Origin: Thiodiazotropha sp040507005
GTDB taxonomy: Bacteria; Pseudomonadota; Gammaproteobacteria; Chromatiales; Chromatiaceae
DNA: 64,000 nucleotides
Direction of reading: 5' to 3'
Assembly: GCA_040507005.1 (NCBI GenBank)
Contig: JBEVVS010000072.1
Coordinates: forward strand, 1 to 64,000
The position numbers were made by a program, and so were the translations under genes. Shown in pieces: positions 25,154 through 34,238 of the stretch. The notes beneath the pieces were generated by a model. It worked only from the letters and a program-made list of their open reading frames with translations. It was not told the origin of the DNA and did no database searches. How positions within the stretch are numbered: the stretch's first letter is position 1; each line of letters opens with the position of its first letter.

Positions 25154-26155
25154 ATGCGTCTAAGAATCCTAACACTGATAGCCGTTGTCACACTCTTCCT
25201 GCCACTCTCCAGCCATGCCGGAAAGCTCTACAAGTGGGTCGATGATAAAGGTCAAACCCACTATACCCAGACACTTCCCCCCTCCGACGCCCACCGCGCC
25301 CGTTCCCATCTGGACGAACAGGGGATCGTTGTCAAAGAGGTGGATGCAGCCAAGACGGAAGAGGAACTGAGACAGGAAGCGGAGCAGGAAAGGCTGCGCC
25401 AGGAGCAACAGCGACTGGTCGATAAACAGCTGGCCCAGGATCGTGTCCTGTTGCGCTCCTTCCGCAGTGAAGATGACATTCAGATGACCCGTGACGGCCA
25501 GCTGCAATCGGTGGATACCTCCATCCGTGTTACCCAGGCAAACATAAAGCGCCTTAAAATAACCCTTGAGGAGATGCAGCAAGATGCGGCAAAAAGGGAG
25601 TTGAGCGGCCGCAAAGTCTCGGGAAAGATGCTGCAGGATATCGAAGTCAAGCGCCAGGCCCTGGAAGACGCCTATCGCTCCATTATCGACCGGGAGCATG
25701 ATAAAAACCGGATACGTCAATCCTTTGCCCGTGACCTAAATCGATTCCGAGAGCTGAAAAAACTCGAACAATCCAATGACCCGATCCAGGAAGCCAGAAC
25801 ATCATTCGACATTGCCTTGCAGAATGTCTACCACTGTCAAAGCGGGGATAAATGCGAAGGCCCCTGGAACAGAGCCAAGGCCTATCTAAAAGAGTACTCC
25901 ACCACCCCGATAAGAATCGAAGGCAACGATATCGTCATAACCGGTGAACCGATGGATGACAACGATATCAGTATTTCGGTTTCTCGCATCAACGATCCCA
26001 AGACAGGTTCCTTGGTAATATTCATGGATCTTCAGTGCAAGATCATTTCGATGCAAAAACGCATCTGCAATAACAGCGAATTGATCAATAGCATCAAACA
26101 GGGATTTCGCAAGGAGCTTGCGAAGGAAGGGGAATTATCCCAATCCATGCCTTGA
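25154..26155 (+). CDS. DUF4124-domain exported protein
   Basis: A 333-residue protein with a signal peptide (residues 1-22) and a DUF4124 domain at about 22-60 (KLYKWVDDKGQTHYTQTLPP, a small WW-like beta unit common in periplasmic proteins). Next comes a Glu/Gln/Arg-rich coiled coil (about 70-210), then a mixed C-terminal domain with four cysteines (YHCQSGDKCEG, LQCKIISMQKRICNN) likely paired as disulfides. Function unknown; periplasmic. Convergent with slmA, 20 bases apart. Confidence 0.75.
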   Translation: MRLRILTLIAVVTLFLPLSSHAGKLYKWVDDKGQTHYTQTLPPSDAHRARSHLDEQGIVVKEVDAAKTEEELRQEAEQERLRQEQQRLVDKQLAQDRVLLRSFRSEDDIQMTRDGQLQSVDTSIRVTQANIKRLKITLEEMQQDAAKRELSGRKVSGKMLQDIEVKRQALEDAYRSIIDREHDKNRIRQSFARDLNRFRELKKLEQSNDPIQEARTSFDIALQNVYHCQSGDKCEGPWNRAKAYLKEYSTTPIRIEGNDIVITGEPMDDNDISISVSRINDPKTGSLVIFMDLQCKIISMQKRICNNSELINSIKQGFRKELAKEGELSQSMP

Positions 26156-26175
26156 GAGGACAGTTAAGGATAGGA

Positions 26176-26781
26176 TCAGATCGACGAATCAGGCACGCTG
26201 AAGAGCGCACTCGACAACAGTTGCCACTGATCGTCCCAGCGTTGCAGCGGTGACACCTTGAATCGACTGCGCAGATATTGATGCATCAATCCTTCCACGA
26301 AACTGATCATCAGGTTTGCCGATACCGTGCTGTCTGCAGTCAGAACGATATCTCTGCGCATCTCAGCCTCTCTGAGAATCTGTTTCAGCTGGGTCTCTAC
26401 CCGGTCGAAAAACTGCCCCACCCGGACCATGAGTCGTTCCGTCTCACCCACCAAGGCGTCACCCAGCAACACCCGAGTAATTCCGGGATTTCTCTCTGAA
26501 AAGGCCAATAAAAGATAGAGCAGTTGAGCACAACGGGGTTCGGCTTGGGTTTGTTCTTTCAGGATCTGATTGATGCGGGCAAAGACGCTCTCTTCCGCAA
26601 AGTCGATCAAGCCCTCAAACATCTTGGCCTTGCTGGCAAAATGACGATACAGTGCGGCTTCAGAGACACCTACCGCCTTACCCAGGGATGCCGTGGTGAT
26701 ACGGCTTCCCGGATTCTGTTCCAGCTCGCTTGCAAGCGCTTCCAGTATCAACTGCCGACGGGATGGCTTTTCTGCTGTCAT
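26176..26781 (-). CDS. slmA: Nucleoid occlusion factor SlmA
   Basis: A 201-residue TetR-family protein. The N-terminal helix-turn-helix (ITTASLGKAVGVSEAALYRHFASKAKMFEGL, about 28-58) binds specific chromosomal sites; DNA-bound SlmA then blocks FtsZ ring assembly over the nucleoid. The sequence follows SlmA rather than a metabolic TetR repressor across its whole length. Its ATG shares one base with the argB stop (TAATG), so translation is coupled. The argB-slmA pairing near pyrE is conserved in gammaproteobacteria. Confidence 0.92.
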   Translation of the reverse strand: MTAEKPSRRQLILEALASELEQNPGSRITTASLGKAVGVSEAALYRHFASKAKMFEGLIDFAEESVFARINQILKEQTQAEPRCAQLLYLLLAFSERNPGITRVLLGDALVGETERLMVRVGQFFDRVETQLKQILREAEMRRDIVLTADSTVSANLMISFVEGLMHQYLRSRFKVSPLQRWDDQWQLLSSALFSVPDSSI

Positions 26782-27677
26782 TAGCGTCGCCGGATCAATG
26801 TACCTACACCTTCATCCGTGAAGAGTTCAAGCAATACCGCATGGGGTACCCTGCCATCAATGATATGCGAGGCGCTGACACCTGTTTTGACCGCCTCCAA
26901 TGCGGTGGTTATCTTGGGTAGCATGCCGCCGTGAATCGTGCCATCCCCTATCAACTCATCGACCCGTTCTGCAGTGAGGCCGGTCAACAGTCCACCATCC
27001 TTATCCAGCAATCCGCGGGTGTTGGTGAGAAGAATGAGCTTTTCAGCCTGCATCACTTGGGCTATCTTACCGGCAACCAAATCGGCGTTGATATTATACG
27101 AGCGGCCATCCTTGCCGACACCTATCGGGGCGATAACCGGGATAAAATCCCCGTGCACCAGCATATCCAAGACACTGATATCGATGCTGTCCACCTCGCC
27201 GACGTGACCGATATCGATGATTTCCGGGACATCGAGTTCCGGTCCCTTGCGGCTGATCACCATTTTTTTAGCATGGATCAGATCACCGTCCTTGCCGGTA
27301 AGCCCGACGGCTGAACCTCCGGCCCGGTTGATCAGGCTGACAATATCCTTGTTTACCAACCCCCCAAGCACCATCTCAACCACATCCATGGTCTCACTGT
27401 CGGTCACCCGCATACCCTGGACAAACTCGGAATCCTTACCCAATCTCTGCAGTAAGTTGCCGATTTGCGGACCGCCTCCATGTACTACCACGGGATTGAT
27501 CCCAACCAGTTTCATCAAAACCACATCCATGGCGAAACTGTTTTTCAATCCCTCATCAACCATTGCATTGCCACCGTATTTAATCACCAGCGTTTTACCC
27601 CTAAAACGCTGGATATAGGGCAACGCGGATGTCAATACGTGGGCAACGTTGTGTGCCTGTTCAGGCGATAAACTCAT
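26781..27677 (-). CDS. argB: Acetylglutamate kinase
   Basis: A 298-residue amino acid kinase that phosphorylates N-acetylglutamate, the second step of arginine synthesis. The N-terminal FRGKTLVIKYGGNAM and VVHGGGPQIGNLL motifs bind the nucleotide and substrate, and the N-terminal helix (QAHNVAHVLTSALPYIQRF) is that of the hexameric, arginine-inhibited type. Located between algC (65 bases before it) and slmA, with which it overlaps by one base. Confidence 0.96.
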   Translation of the reverse strand: MSLSPEQAHNVAHVLTSALPYIQRFRGKTLVIKYGGNAMVDEGLKNSFAMDVVLMKLVGINPVVVHGGGPQIGNLLQRLGKDSEFVQGMRVTDSETMDVVEMVLGGLVNKDIVSLINRAGGSAVGLTGKDGDLIHAKKMVISRKGPELDVPEIIDIGHVGEVDSIDISVLDMLVHGDFIPVIAPIGVGKDGRSYNINADLVAGKIAQVMQAEKLILLTNTRGLLDKDGGLLTGLTAERVDELIGDGTIHGGMLPKITTALEAVKTGVSASHIIDGRVPHAVLLELFTDEGVGTLIRRR

Positions 27678-27742
27678 GTTCGTAGTTTCAGACTGCTAAC
27701 AATTTATGACAGGTCAGTTCACCGGGTACCACTCCTGACGGT

Positions 27743-30256
27743 TCAGAAAGGTGGTTGCAGGTTGGGATCGACTTGCGTAAGCATATCACGAAAGATCGAC
27801 TGGACTTGTTCCAGATCCTCTTCACTATTCGCTTCGAAGCGAAATAGCAGTGCAGGGGTGGTGTTGGAGGCACGCACCAATCCCCATCCCCGCTCGAACT
27901 CAGCCCGAAGACCATCGATCTTGACCATTCTGGCGCCGGGCAGATCAGGCAGCTTCTCTATCGCCGCCATCACTTTTTGCGCCTCCCCCTCTTCCATCGG
28001 CAGGGTATATTCCGGAGTCGAAAGACTTTCAGGAAGTTCGGCGAACACCTCGGCGCTGGTTCGGTAATCGAGGGAGAGTATTTCGAGCAAACGTGCACCT
28101 ACATAGATACCGTCATCGAACCCATACCATCGCTCGGCAAACAGGATATGACCGCTGAACTCACCCGCCAGCAGTGCATGAGTCTCCTTCATCTTCGCTT
28201 TCATCATAGAATGCCCGCTCTTCCACATCAGCGGTCGGCCGCCATTGGAGAGAACGATGTTGGCGAGATGACGGGTACATTTAACGTCATAGATGATATC
28301 ACCGCCCGGTTCACGGGTGAGAATATCAATAGCCAGATACATCAACAGACGATCGGGCCAAATCAATTTGCCCGAGGAATCGACCACCCCGATGCGATCG
28401 CCGTCGCCATCGAAGGCGATACCTAATGCCGCTTGGTGCTCGACAACCGCTTTTTGCAGATCTTGCATGTTTTTTGGGTCGCCGGGATCCGGGTGATGAT
28501 TGGGAAAATCCCCTGCAGGCGAACAATAGAGTTCAACAACCTCACATCCTAACTGCCGATAGAGTTCGGGGGCCACTACAGATGCTGCGCCATTACCGCA
28601 TTCAACCACAACTTTGAGCGGTTGCCCCAGGCGGGTGTCTGAGATCACGCGCTCAATATAGTCGTTGACGACCTCTTGTGAATCGAAGGAACCTTCGCCT
28701 TGCAGCAGTTGACCGGCATCGATATGACGACGCAGATCCTGAATCTCGTCTTGGTTGGGGCTGTTACCGCCGGTGACCATTTTGAGTCCGTTATATTGCA
28801 GCGGATTATGGCTGCCTGTCACCATAACACCACACTCCGCATCCATCTCATGGACGGCGTAGTACAGCAGTGGCGTAGGCACCATACCGATATCGATCAC
28901 ATCGCGACCGCTAGCTTGCAAGCCCTGTATCAAAGCACTCTGTAAACGCTCGCTGGAATTGCGTGTATCCCGGGCGACCACCACCGACTGATATCCTTTC
29001 TCAAAGATTTCGCTGCCATATCCTTGACCCAGCAGGGTAACAATCTCTTCGGTCAGGGTTTCACCCACAATGCCGCGAATATCATAGGCCCTGAAGATGG
29101 AAGCGGGAATATCGACATGGGCGCTGCTGTCCAAGGGTATATCCACCGGCGGTTTTGCCACCACTTCGTCGATATTGATTCCCATCCCACTATCGCCTGC
29201 AGTCATGACTCGTTTCGACTTGCTCTTCTCAACCTGAGACGCACGAAACTCCTTGATCTGATGTTCCATTACCTCCAAGGTGGATTGTAGATCGCCCAAT
29301 TGTGCAGGTTGTGCTCTGGGGGGCCGACCAACGACCAACGCCTCCACTAAGGAGAGTATCGTCTGCTGATCCCGTTTCAGAGCGTTGGTCATCTGTTGAC
29401 TGAGACGAAGCAGTAAAAGCGCTGTGATCAAAAACAAAACCAGTCCAGGCGCAACCAATAACAGGTTGTCCATCGGATTGAATTGAAAGCCCGTTCCTCC
29501 CCAGTGGGCAACCTGCCAGATCGTCCCTTTGATCGGTATCAAACCATCCGCATTGGTCCCGGCGGCAGGCTTCTCCCCCTTTCCGACAATCACAAGCGGA
29601 TCTTTGTCAGAAAGGGCTTGCTGCACCTCAATACGGCCATGCAGATTCTCCAGCTTGCCAATGAGCTCTTTCAGCATGTCTGTTGAATAAGCGACATGCA
29701 TTATCCCGGCAACATCCCCAACCTGATCGGAGCTGATGGAACCGGCTATTGCGATATGCTGATGGGGAGTACCAAACTGATGCAATTCTGCAGGTAGTAC
29801 ACTATCGCTCTCCTCTGCCTTTCTTAATAGCAGCAAGGACGCGTAACCCATATTCGGCATCTCGTTTGTATCAGGGTCATTAAAGCCTTTGGGCAACAGC
29901 CTTAGCCGCAATGCATCGGGGACCAGTCGGGCGAGCCGGGTTTGTTCAGCGGGTAATTCGACCTCATTGAATGCATCGAAATAATCGCCCAGGCCGGGCT
30001 GACGGGCTAAACCTTGGATCTGTGCCATGCGTTGTTGCAGGACTGACGAGATGGACCCGGCAAGCAATTGAGCTGTAGACTCTACCTGTTGCTTGTGACT
30101 TGCCTGAGTCGAGGTCAGATTTTGGTAAACCAGGTAGGCCCAGACAGCTGCCGTCACAACCAGAAGGGCGATAACCCCCAATAGCCAATAGCCACGAATG
30201 GTGCGGCCACCACTCTGCAGATTATTCTGCTCCCCACTACGCTTTAGAAACCCCAT
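27743..30256 (-). CDS. algC: Membrane-anchored phosphomannomutase/phosphoglucomutase
   Basis: An 837-residue protein, much longer than the usual 460-residue AlgC. Residues 1-370 are an extra N-terminal part: a membrane helix near 24-46, an extracytoplasmic domain (about 47-270) of sensor type, a second helix near 272-294 and a linker. The enzyme follows from DIPASIFRAYDIRG: phosphoserine loop VTGSHNP near 478-484, metal-binding FDGDGDR near 615, sugar-binding GEFSGH, and phosphate-binding RASNTTP near the end. It interconverts mannose 1- and 6-phosphate and glucose 1- and 6-phosphate for surface polysaccharides and LPS. The N-terminal extension is known for some gammaproteobacterial AlgC forms. 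The gene lies between coaBC and argB. Confidence 0.92.
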   Translation of the reverse strand: MGFLKRSGEQNNLQSGGRTIRGYWLLGVIALLVVTAAVWAYLVYQNLTSTQASHKQQVESTAQLLAGSISSVLQQRMAQIQGLARQPGLGDYFDAFNEVELPAEQTRLARLVPDALRLRLLPKGFNDPDTNEMPNMGYASLLLLRKAEESDSVLPAELHQFGTPHQHIAIAGSISSDQVGDVAGIMHVAYSTDMLKELIGKLENLHGRIEVQQALSDKDPLVIVGKGEKPAAGTNADGLIPIKGTIWQVAHWGGTGFQFNPMDNLLLVAPGLVLFLITALLLLRLSQQMTNALKRDQQTILSLVEALVVGRPPRAQPAQLGDLQSTLEVMEHQIKEFRASQVEKSKSKRVMTAGDSGMGINIDEVVAKPPVDIPLDSSAHVDIPASIFRAYDIRGIVGETLTEEIVTLLGQGYGSEIFEKGYQSVVVARDTRNSSERLQSALIQGLQASGRDVIDIGMVPTPLLYYAVHEMDAECGVMVTGSHNPLQYNGLKMVTGGNSPNQDEIQDLRRHIDAGQLLQGEGSFDSQEVVNDYIERVISDTRLGQPLKVVVECGNGAASVVAPELYRQLGCEVVELYCSPAGDFPNHHPDPGDPKNMQDLQKAVVEHQAALGIAFDGDGDRIGVVDSSGKLIWPDRLLMYLAIDILTREPGGDIIYDVKCTRHLANIVLSNGGRPLMWKSGHSMMKAKMKETHALLAGEFSGHILFAERWYGFDDGIYVGARLLEILSLDYRTSAEVFAELPESLSTPEYTLPMEEGEAQKVMAAIEKLPDLPGARMVKIDGLRAEFERGWGLVRASNTTPALLFRFEANSEEDLEQVQSIFRDMLTQVDPNLQPPF

Positions 30257-30505
30257 AATATTTCCTGGATCAGGCTAGGTGTTCCGAAACTCCATTCAGT
30301 AACAACCATATTGATTACAAATAAGTAATTGCGTTAAAAGTTCTGCTCACTCCAGGAAACCTGGCGAAAGTCTACTCAATATCCGAGTGACTCGTATAAC
30401 GGGTACTTCAGTGTGCCTTAGCAGCGCTAGCTTTGTGCATCTACCCATGCATTACCCCAAACTCTTAGACCGCGCTATCCCGGGCACTGATTAAATATCG
30501 TTATT

Positions 30506-31708
30506 TCAGTTGCGTGCACGGAATTGCTCTGCAATCCTTTCGGCGAGCTGTTGAGCCAAGTAGGATTTTTCCATCATCGGCAACTCTTCGCGACCATCCT
30601 GCCATAACAAGAGTAGTGCATTCTGGTCCGACTCAAATCCCCCTTGGGGGGTACCTACCCTGTTGGCAGCAATCATATCCAACTTTTTGCGGCGACGTTT
30701 TTCATCGGCATACTGCTCAACCTGGTCTGTCTCAGCAGCAAAGCCTACTGTGAATGGTGGATCTTTTTTTGCAGCCACTTCAGCGAGTATATCGGGATTC
30801 TTCACAAGTTCCAGTGCTAGGATCTCTTTATTTTTCTTGATCTTATCAGAAGCGATGTGATTCGGACGATAATCGGCAACGGCGGCAACAGCGATAAAAA
30901 TATCACAATTATCAACATGCTCCATGACCGAGGAGTGCATTTCAGCCGCCGTTTCAACCTGAATAGTGGTAATTTCAGGTGGTGGGTCAAGCGCTGTGGG
31001 ACCGCTCACAAGGGTCACTTCAGCGCCTAAATCACGCATCGATTGGGCTACAGCGTATCCCATCTTACCGGAACTGCGATTTCCCACGAAACGTACCGGA
31101 TCGATGGGTTCCCTGGTTGCACCTGCTGTCATCAACACCTTGACGCCCTGCAGCATACCCGGGCTGAAATAGTTCTCTACAAGCTGGCATAGTGCCTCGG
31201 GTTCCAGCATGCGCCCCGGTCCGGTCTCGCCGCAGGCCTGGGCCCCATCATCCGGCCCCCAACAGATATAGCCCCTTCGAATCAGAAGCTCGAGATTATC
31301 CTGGGTTGCTTGATTCAGCCACATCTGCCGGTTCATCGCCGGCGCCAAGACTATCTGTGTCTCGGCAGCCAAACAGAGGGTTGCCAACAGATCATTTGCC
31401 AGTCCCGCTGCAGCACGGGCCATGAAGTCCGCAGTGGCGGGTGCAATCAGGATCATGTCAGCCCAACGGGCCAGAGAGATATGATCCATTGCTGCTTCCT
31501 GAGCCGGATCGAGAAGCTCGGTATAGACCGCATGCCCCGATAGTGCCTGGAAGGTCAGTGGGGTGACGAATGCCTGAGCTGCCGGAGTCATCACCACACG
31601 TACTTCAGCCCCGGCAGATTGTAAGGCCCGCAACAGCACCGCACTTTTATAGCAGGCGATGCCACCGGTCACCCCTAACAGGATCTTTTTGTTTGTTAAT
31701 CCAGACAT
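30506..31708 (-). CDS. coaBC: Bifunctional phosphopantothenoylcysteine decarboxylase/synthase
   Basis: A 400-residue bifunctional enzyme for two steps of coenzyme A synthesis. The N-terminal flavin-binding CoaC domain has GGIACYKS, the catalytic His in MDHISLARWAD near residue 75, PAMNRQMW and the active-site lid ACGETGPGRM near 158-167. The C-terminal CoaB domain has TAGATREPIDPVRFVGNRSSGKMG near 192-214 and a Lys-rich mobile loop (KIKKNKE). Followed by algC across a 250-base gap; dut, usually next, is absent. Confidence 0.95.
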   Translation of the reverse strand: MSGLTNKKILLGVTGGIACYKSAVLLRALQSAGAEVRVVMTPAAQAFVTPLTFQALSGHAVYTELLDPAQEAAMDHISLARWADMILIAPATADFMARAAAGLANDLLATLCLAAETQIVLAPAMNRQMWLNQATQDNLELLIRRGYICWGPDDGAQACGETGPGRMLEPEALCQLVENYFSPGMLQGVKVLMTAGATREPIDPVRFVGNRSSGKMGYAVAQSMRDLGAEVTLVSGPTALDPPPEITTIQVETAAEMHSSVMEHVDNCDIFIAVAAVADYRPNHIASDKIKKNKEILALELVKNPDILAEVAAKKDPPFTVGFAAETDQVEQYADEKRRRKKLDMIAANRVGTPQGGFESDQNALLLLWQDGREELPMMEKSYLAQQLAERIAEQFRARN

Positions 31709-31761
31709 CTCGTCTCAACTATCCTGAGATGAGCTAAGAGTAACCCATGCATCAAAAAATG

Positions 31762-33138
31762 TTAACAAAGCTCCAACACATCGGACAATTTATCGACGCC
31801 TGTCACTTGCAATCCCTGAATCGGCTGCTTGGGTAGGTTCAAACGTGGAACCACGGCGTGTTTGAAGCCATGTTTTACCGCCTCGCGCAGGCGCTCCTGG
31901 CCATTGGGCACCGGTCTGATCTCACCCGTCAATCCCACTTCTCCAAAGACCACCAATCCCGGGTCGATGGGACGATCGCGAAAACTGGATAGCGCCGCCA
32001 TCAGTACGGCCAGGTCAGACGCTGTCTCGGTGATGCGCACCCCACCCACCACGTTGACATAGACATCCTGGTCGAACATCCCAATACCGCAGTGGCGATG
32101 CAGTACTGCCAGCAACATGGAGAGTCTGTTCTGTTCCAGGCCCAGGGTAACCCGGCGAGGATTCGCCAATGGACTCTCATCCACCAGCACCTGAACTTCC
32201 ACCAGCAGCGGACGCGTACCCTCGCGGGTGACCAGGATGATACTCCCAGGTACTGTTTCCGCCTGGCGCGAGAGGAAGATCGCTGAAGGATTGCTGACCT
32301 CCTTCAGTCCCTTGTCAGTCATGGCAAACACGCCCAGTTCATTGACTGCGCCGTAGCGGTTTTTTATGCAACGGATAAGGCGGTACTGACTGCCCGCCTC
32401 GCCCTCGAAATAGAGTACACTATCCACCATGTGCTCCAGCACCCTGGGACCCGCCAGGTTACCCTCTTTGGTGACATGCCCGACCAGAAATACCGCCGTC
32501 CCATGGCGCTTGGCGAAATGTACCAACTGCGCAGCGGCCTCCCTCACTTGCGAGACAGACCCCGGCGCCGATTGCAATAACTCGGTATACATGGTCTGAA
32601 TCGAGTCCACCACCAATACCCGGGGTCGCTCCCGCTCTGCCGCGGAGATGATTCTTTCGACACAGGTTTCGGGTAGCAGGCGCAGCTTATCGGTGGATAA
32701 TCCCAGGCGCTTGGCACGCAGGGATAACTGACGGGGCGACTCCTCTCCCGAGATGTAGAGGGTGGAGATGGATTCGGACAGGCGCGCCAGAGTCTGAATC
32801 AACAGGGTCGACTTGCCGATCCCCGGGTCGCCGCCGATGAGAACCACCGAGCCTTCAACCAATCCACCCCCCAAAACCCGGTCGAGTTCCGAACTCCCGG
32901 TGGACGATCGCAGCTCCTGCTCACTCTCCACATCGGTCAAGCTTAGGATCTGTGTCGATGTCTCACCGGTGTAGCCCCCATAACGACTATTCCCAGCAGA
33001 GACGGGGGCGGCAAGACTCTCTTCCAGGGAGTTCCAGGCTTGACACTCTGTACATTGCCCGGCCCACTTTGGAAAGCTCGCGCCGCATTCCCGGCAGACA
33101 TAGCATGATTTCGCCTGACGTTTGCTACCTTGAGCCAT
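31762..33138 (-). CDS. radA: DNA repair protein RadA
   Basis: A 458-residue RecA-like helicase that acts in recombination intermediates. An N-terminal four-Cys zinc finger (CRECGASF, CTECQAW) is followed by Walker A GGDPGIGKST near residue 100, the RadA-specific KNRYGAVNELGVF motif near 257 and a C-terminal Lon-like peptidase domain without the active Ser. The ATG at 33138 overlaps the alr stop (TGATG); the TTG one codon earlier is less likely. Confidence 0.95.
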   Translation of the reverse strand: MAQGSKRQAKSCYVCRECGASFPKWAGQCTECQAWNSLEESLAAPVSAGNSRYGGYTGETSTQILSLTDVESEQELRSSTGSSELDRVLGGGLVEGSVVLIGGDPGIGKSTLLIQTLARLSESISTLYISGEESPRQLSLRAKRLGLSTDKLRLLPETCVERIISAAERERPRVLVVDSIQTMYTELLQSAPGSVSQVREAAAQLVHFAKRHGTAVFLVGHVTKEGNLAGPRVLEHMVDSVLYFEGEAGSQYRLIRCIKNRYGAVNELGVFAMTDKGLKEVSNPSAIFLSRQAETVPGSIILVTREGTRPLLVEVQVLVDESPLANPRRVTLGLEQNRLSMLLAVLHRHCGIGMFDQDVYVNVVGGVRITETASDLAVLMAALSSFRDRPIDPGLVVFGEVGLTGEIRPVPNGQERLREAVKHGFKHAVVPRLNLPKQPIQGLQVTGVDKLSDVLELC

Positions 33139-34238
33139 CAACTCTCCTCATCTGCGTCTCTGTTTATGTCGAGGAACTCAACACGCCGTTTAACCCCGCA
33201 CAACAGCTCGTAAGCAATGGTCCCTGCGGCGTCGGCGATCTCTTCAACCGGCAGCCCCCTGCCCCAGAGTACAGCCTTGTCACCTACCTTCACGCCGGGC
33301 AGGTCCCGTGCATCGACACTGATCATATCCATGGATACCCGACCTATCAGTGGCAGACGTTTTCCCGATACCAGTACGGGAGTACCCGTGGGGGCATGGC
33401 GAGGATAACCATCGCCATAGCCGATAGCGATTACCGCCAAGGGCATCGCCGTCGGGCAAGTGAAGGTACCGCCATAGCCGACGCGTTCACCGGCCTGACA
33501 CTGCTTAACAGCGATCACACGGCTCTCCAGGGTCATCACCGGCAACAGATTCTCATCACTGGCTGTGGAGTCGACAAACGGCGATGCGCCATACAGCATG
33601 ATCCCTGGCCGCACCCAATCAGCCAGTGAGTCCGGATGGCCCAAAAGACCAGCTGAGTTGGCAATGGTGCAGGCATTGATGCCACTAAGATCGAGTGACT
33701 CGAAGAGTCTGCACTGGGTCCTTGTGGCAGGATCATTCCTGTCATCCGCATTTGCCAGATGGGTCATCAGATTAGACTCGGCAACCGCGGGATTTGCCTG
33801 CAATGCTGCAACCACAGCATCGAGTTCCTGCAAGGTAAAACCCAATCTGTGCATGCCCGTATCGAACTTGATCCAAAGCTTCAAGGATTGCTCCTTGAGC
33901 CCTGTCTTCTGCAAAATGGCCAGCTGAGAGCTATGATGCAACACGACCTCAAGTGTCGCCTTGGCTGCCTGCTGAAACTCATCTTCGCTATAACATCCAC
34001 CCAACACCAGGATAGGCTGAGTGATACCCGCCTTACGCAGAGTCATGGCCTCAGCAAGTCGCGCCACGGCCAAGCCGTCGGCCTGGGCCAGGGTGGTGGC
34101 TATACGCAACATGCCATGCCCATAACCATCCGCCTTGATCACAGCCCATACCTTGCGGCCCTTGGCGGCAGCTATTGCCCGCTTGAGGTTATGACGCAGG
34201 GCCGCATGATCGATTCTGGCTTGAGGGGCATACCCCAT
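33138..34238 (-). CDS. alr: Alanine racemase
   Basis: A 366-residue PLP enzyme that makes D-alanine for peptidoglycan. The PLP lysine is in VIKADGYGHG near residue 36 and the second catalytic residue, Tyr, is in ERVGYGGTF near 262. The C-terminal beta domain (VGDKAVLWG, ELLCGVKRRV) is complete. Its ATG overlaps the dnaB stop as TGATG; the gene is translationally coupled on both sides, to dnaB and to radA. Confidence 0.96.
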   Translation of the reverse strand: MGYAPQARIDHAALRHNLKRAIAAAKGRKVWAVIKADGYGHGMLRIATTLAQADGLAVARLAEAMTLRKAGITQPILVLGGCYSEDEFQQAAKATLEVVLHHSSQLAILQKTGLKEQSLKLWIKFDTGMHRLGFTLQELDAVVAALQANPAVAESNLMTHLANADDRNDPATRTQCRLFESLDLSGINACTIANSAGLLGHPDSLADWVRPGIMLYGASPFVDSTASDENLLPVMTLESRVIAVKQCQAGERVGYGGTFTCPTAMPLAVIAIGYGDGYPRHAPTGTPVLVSGKRLPLIGRVSMDMISVDARDLPGVKVGDKAVLWGRGLPVEEIADAAGTIAYELLCGVKRRVEFLDINRDADEES

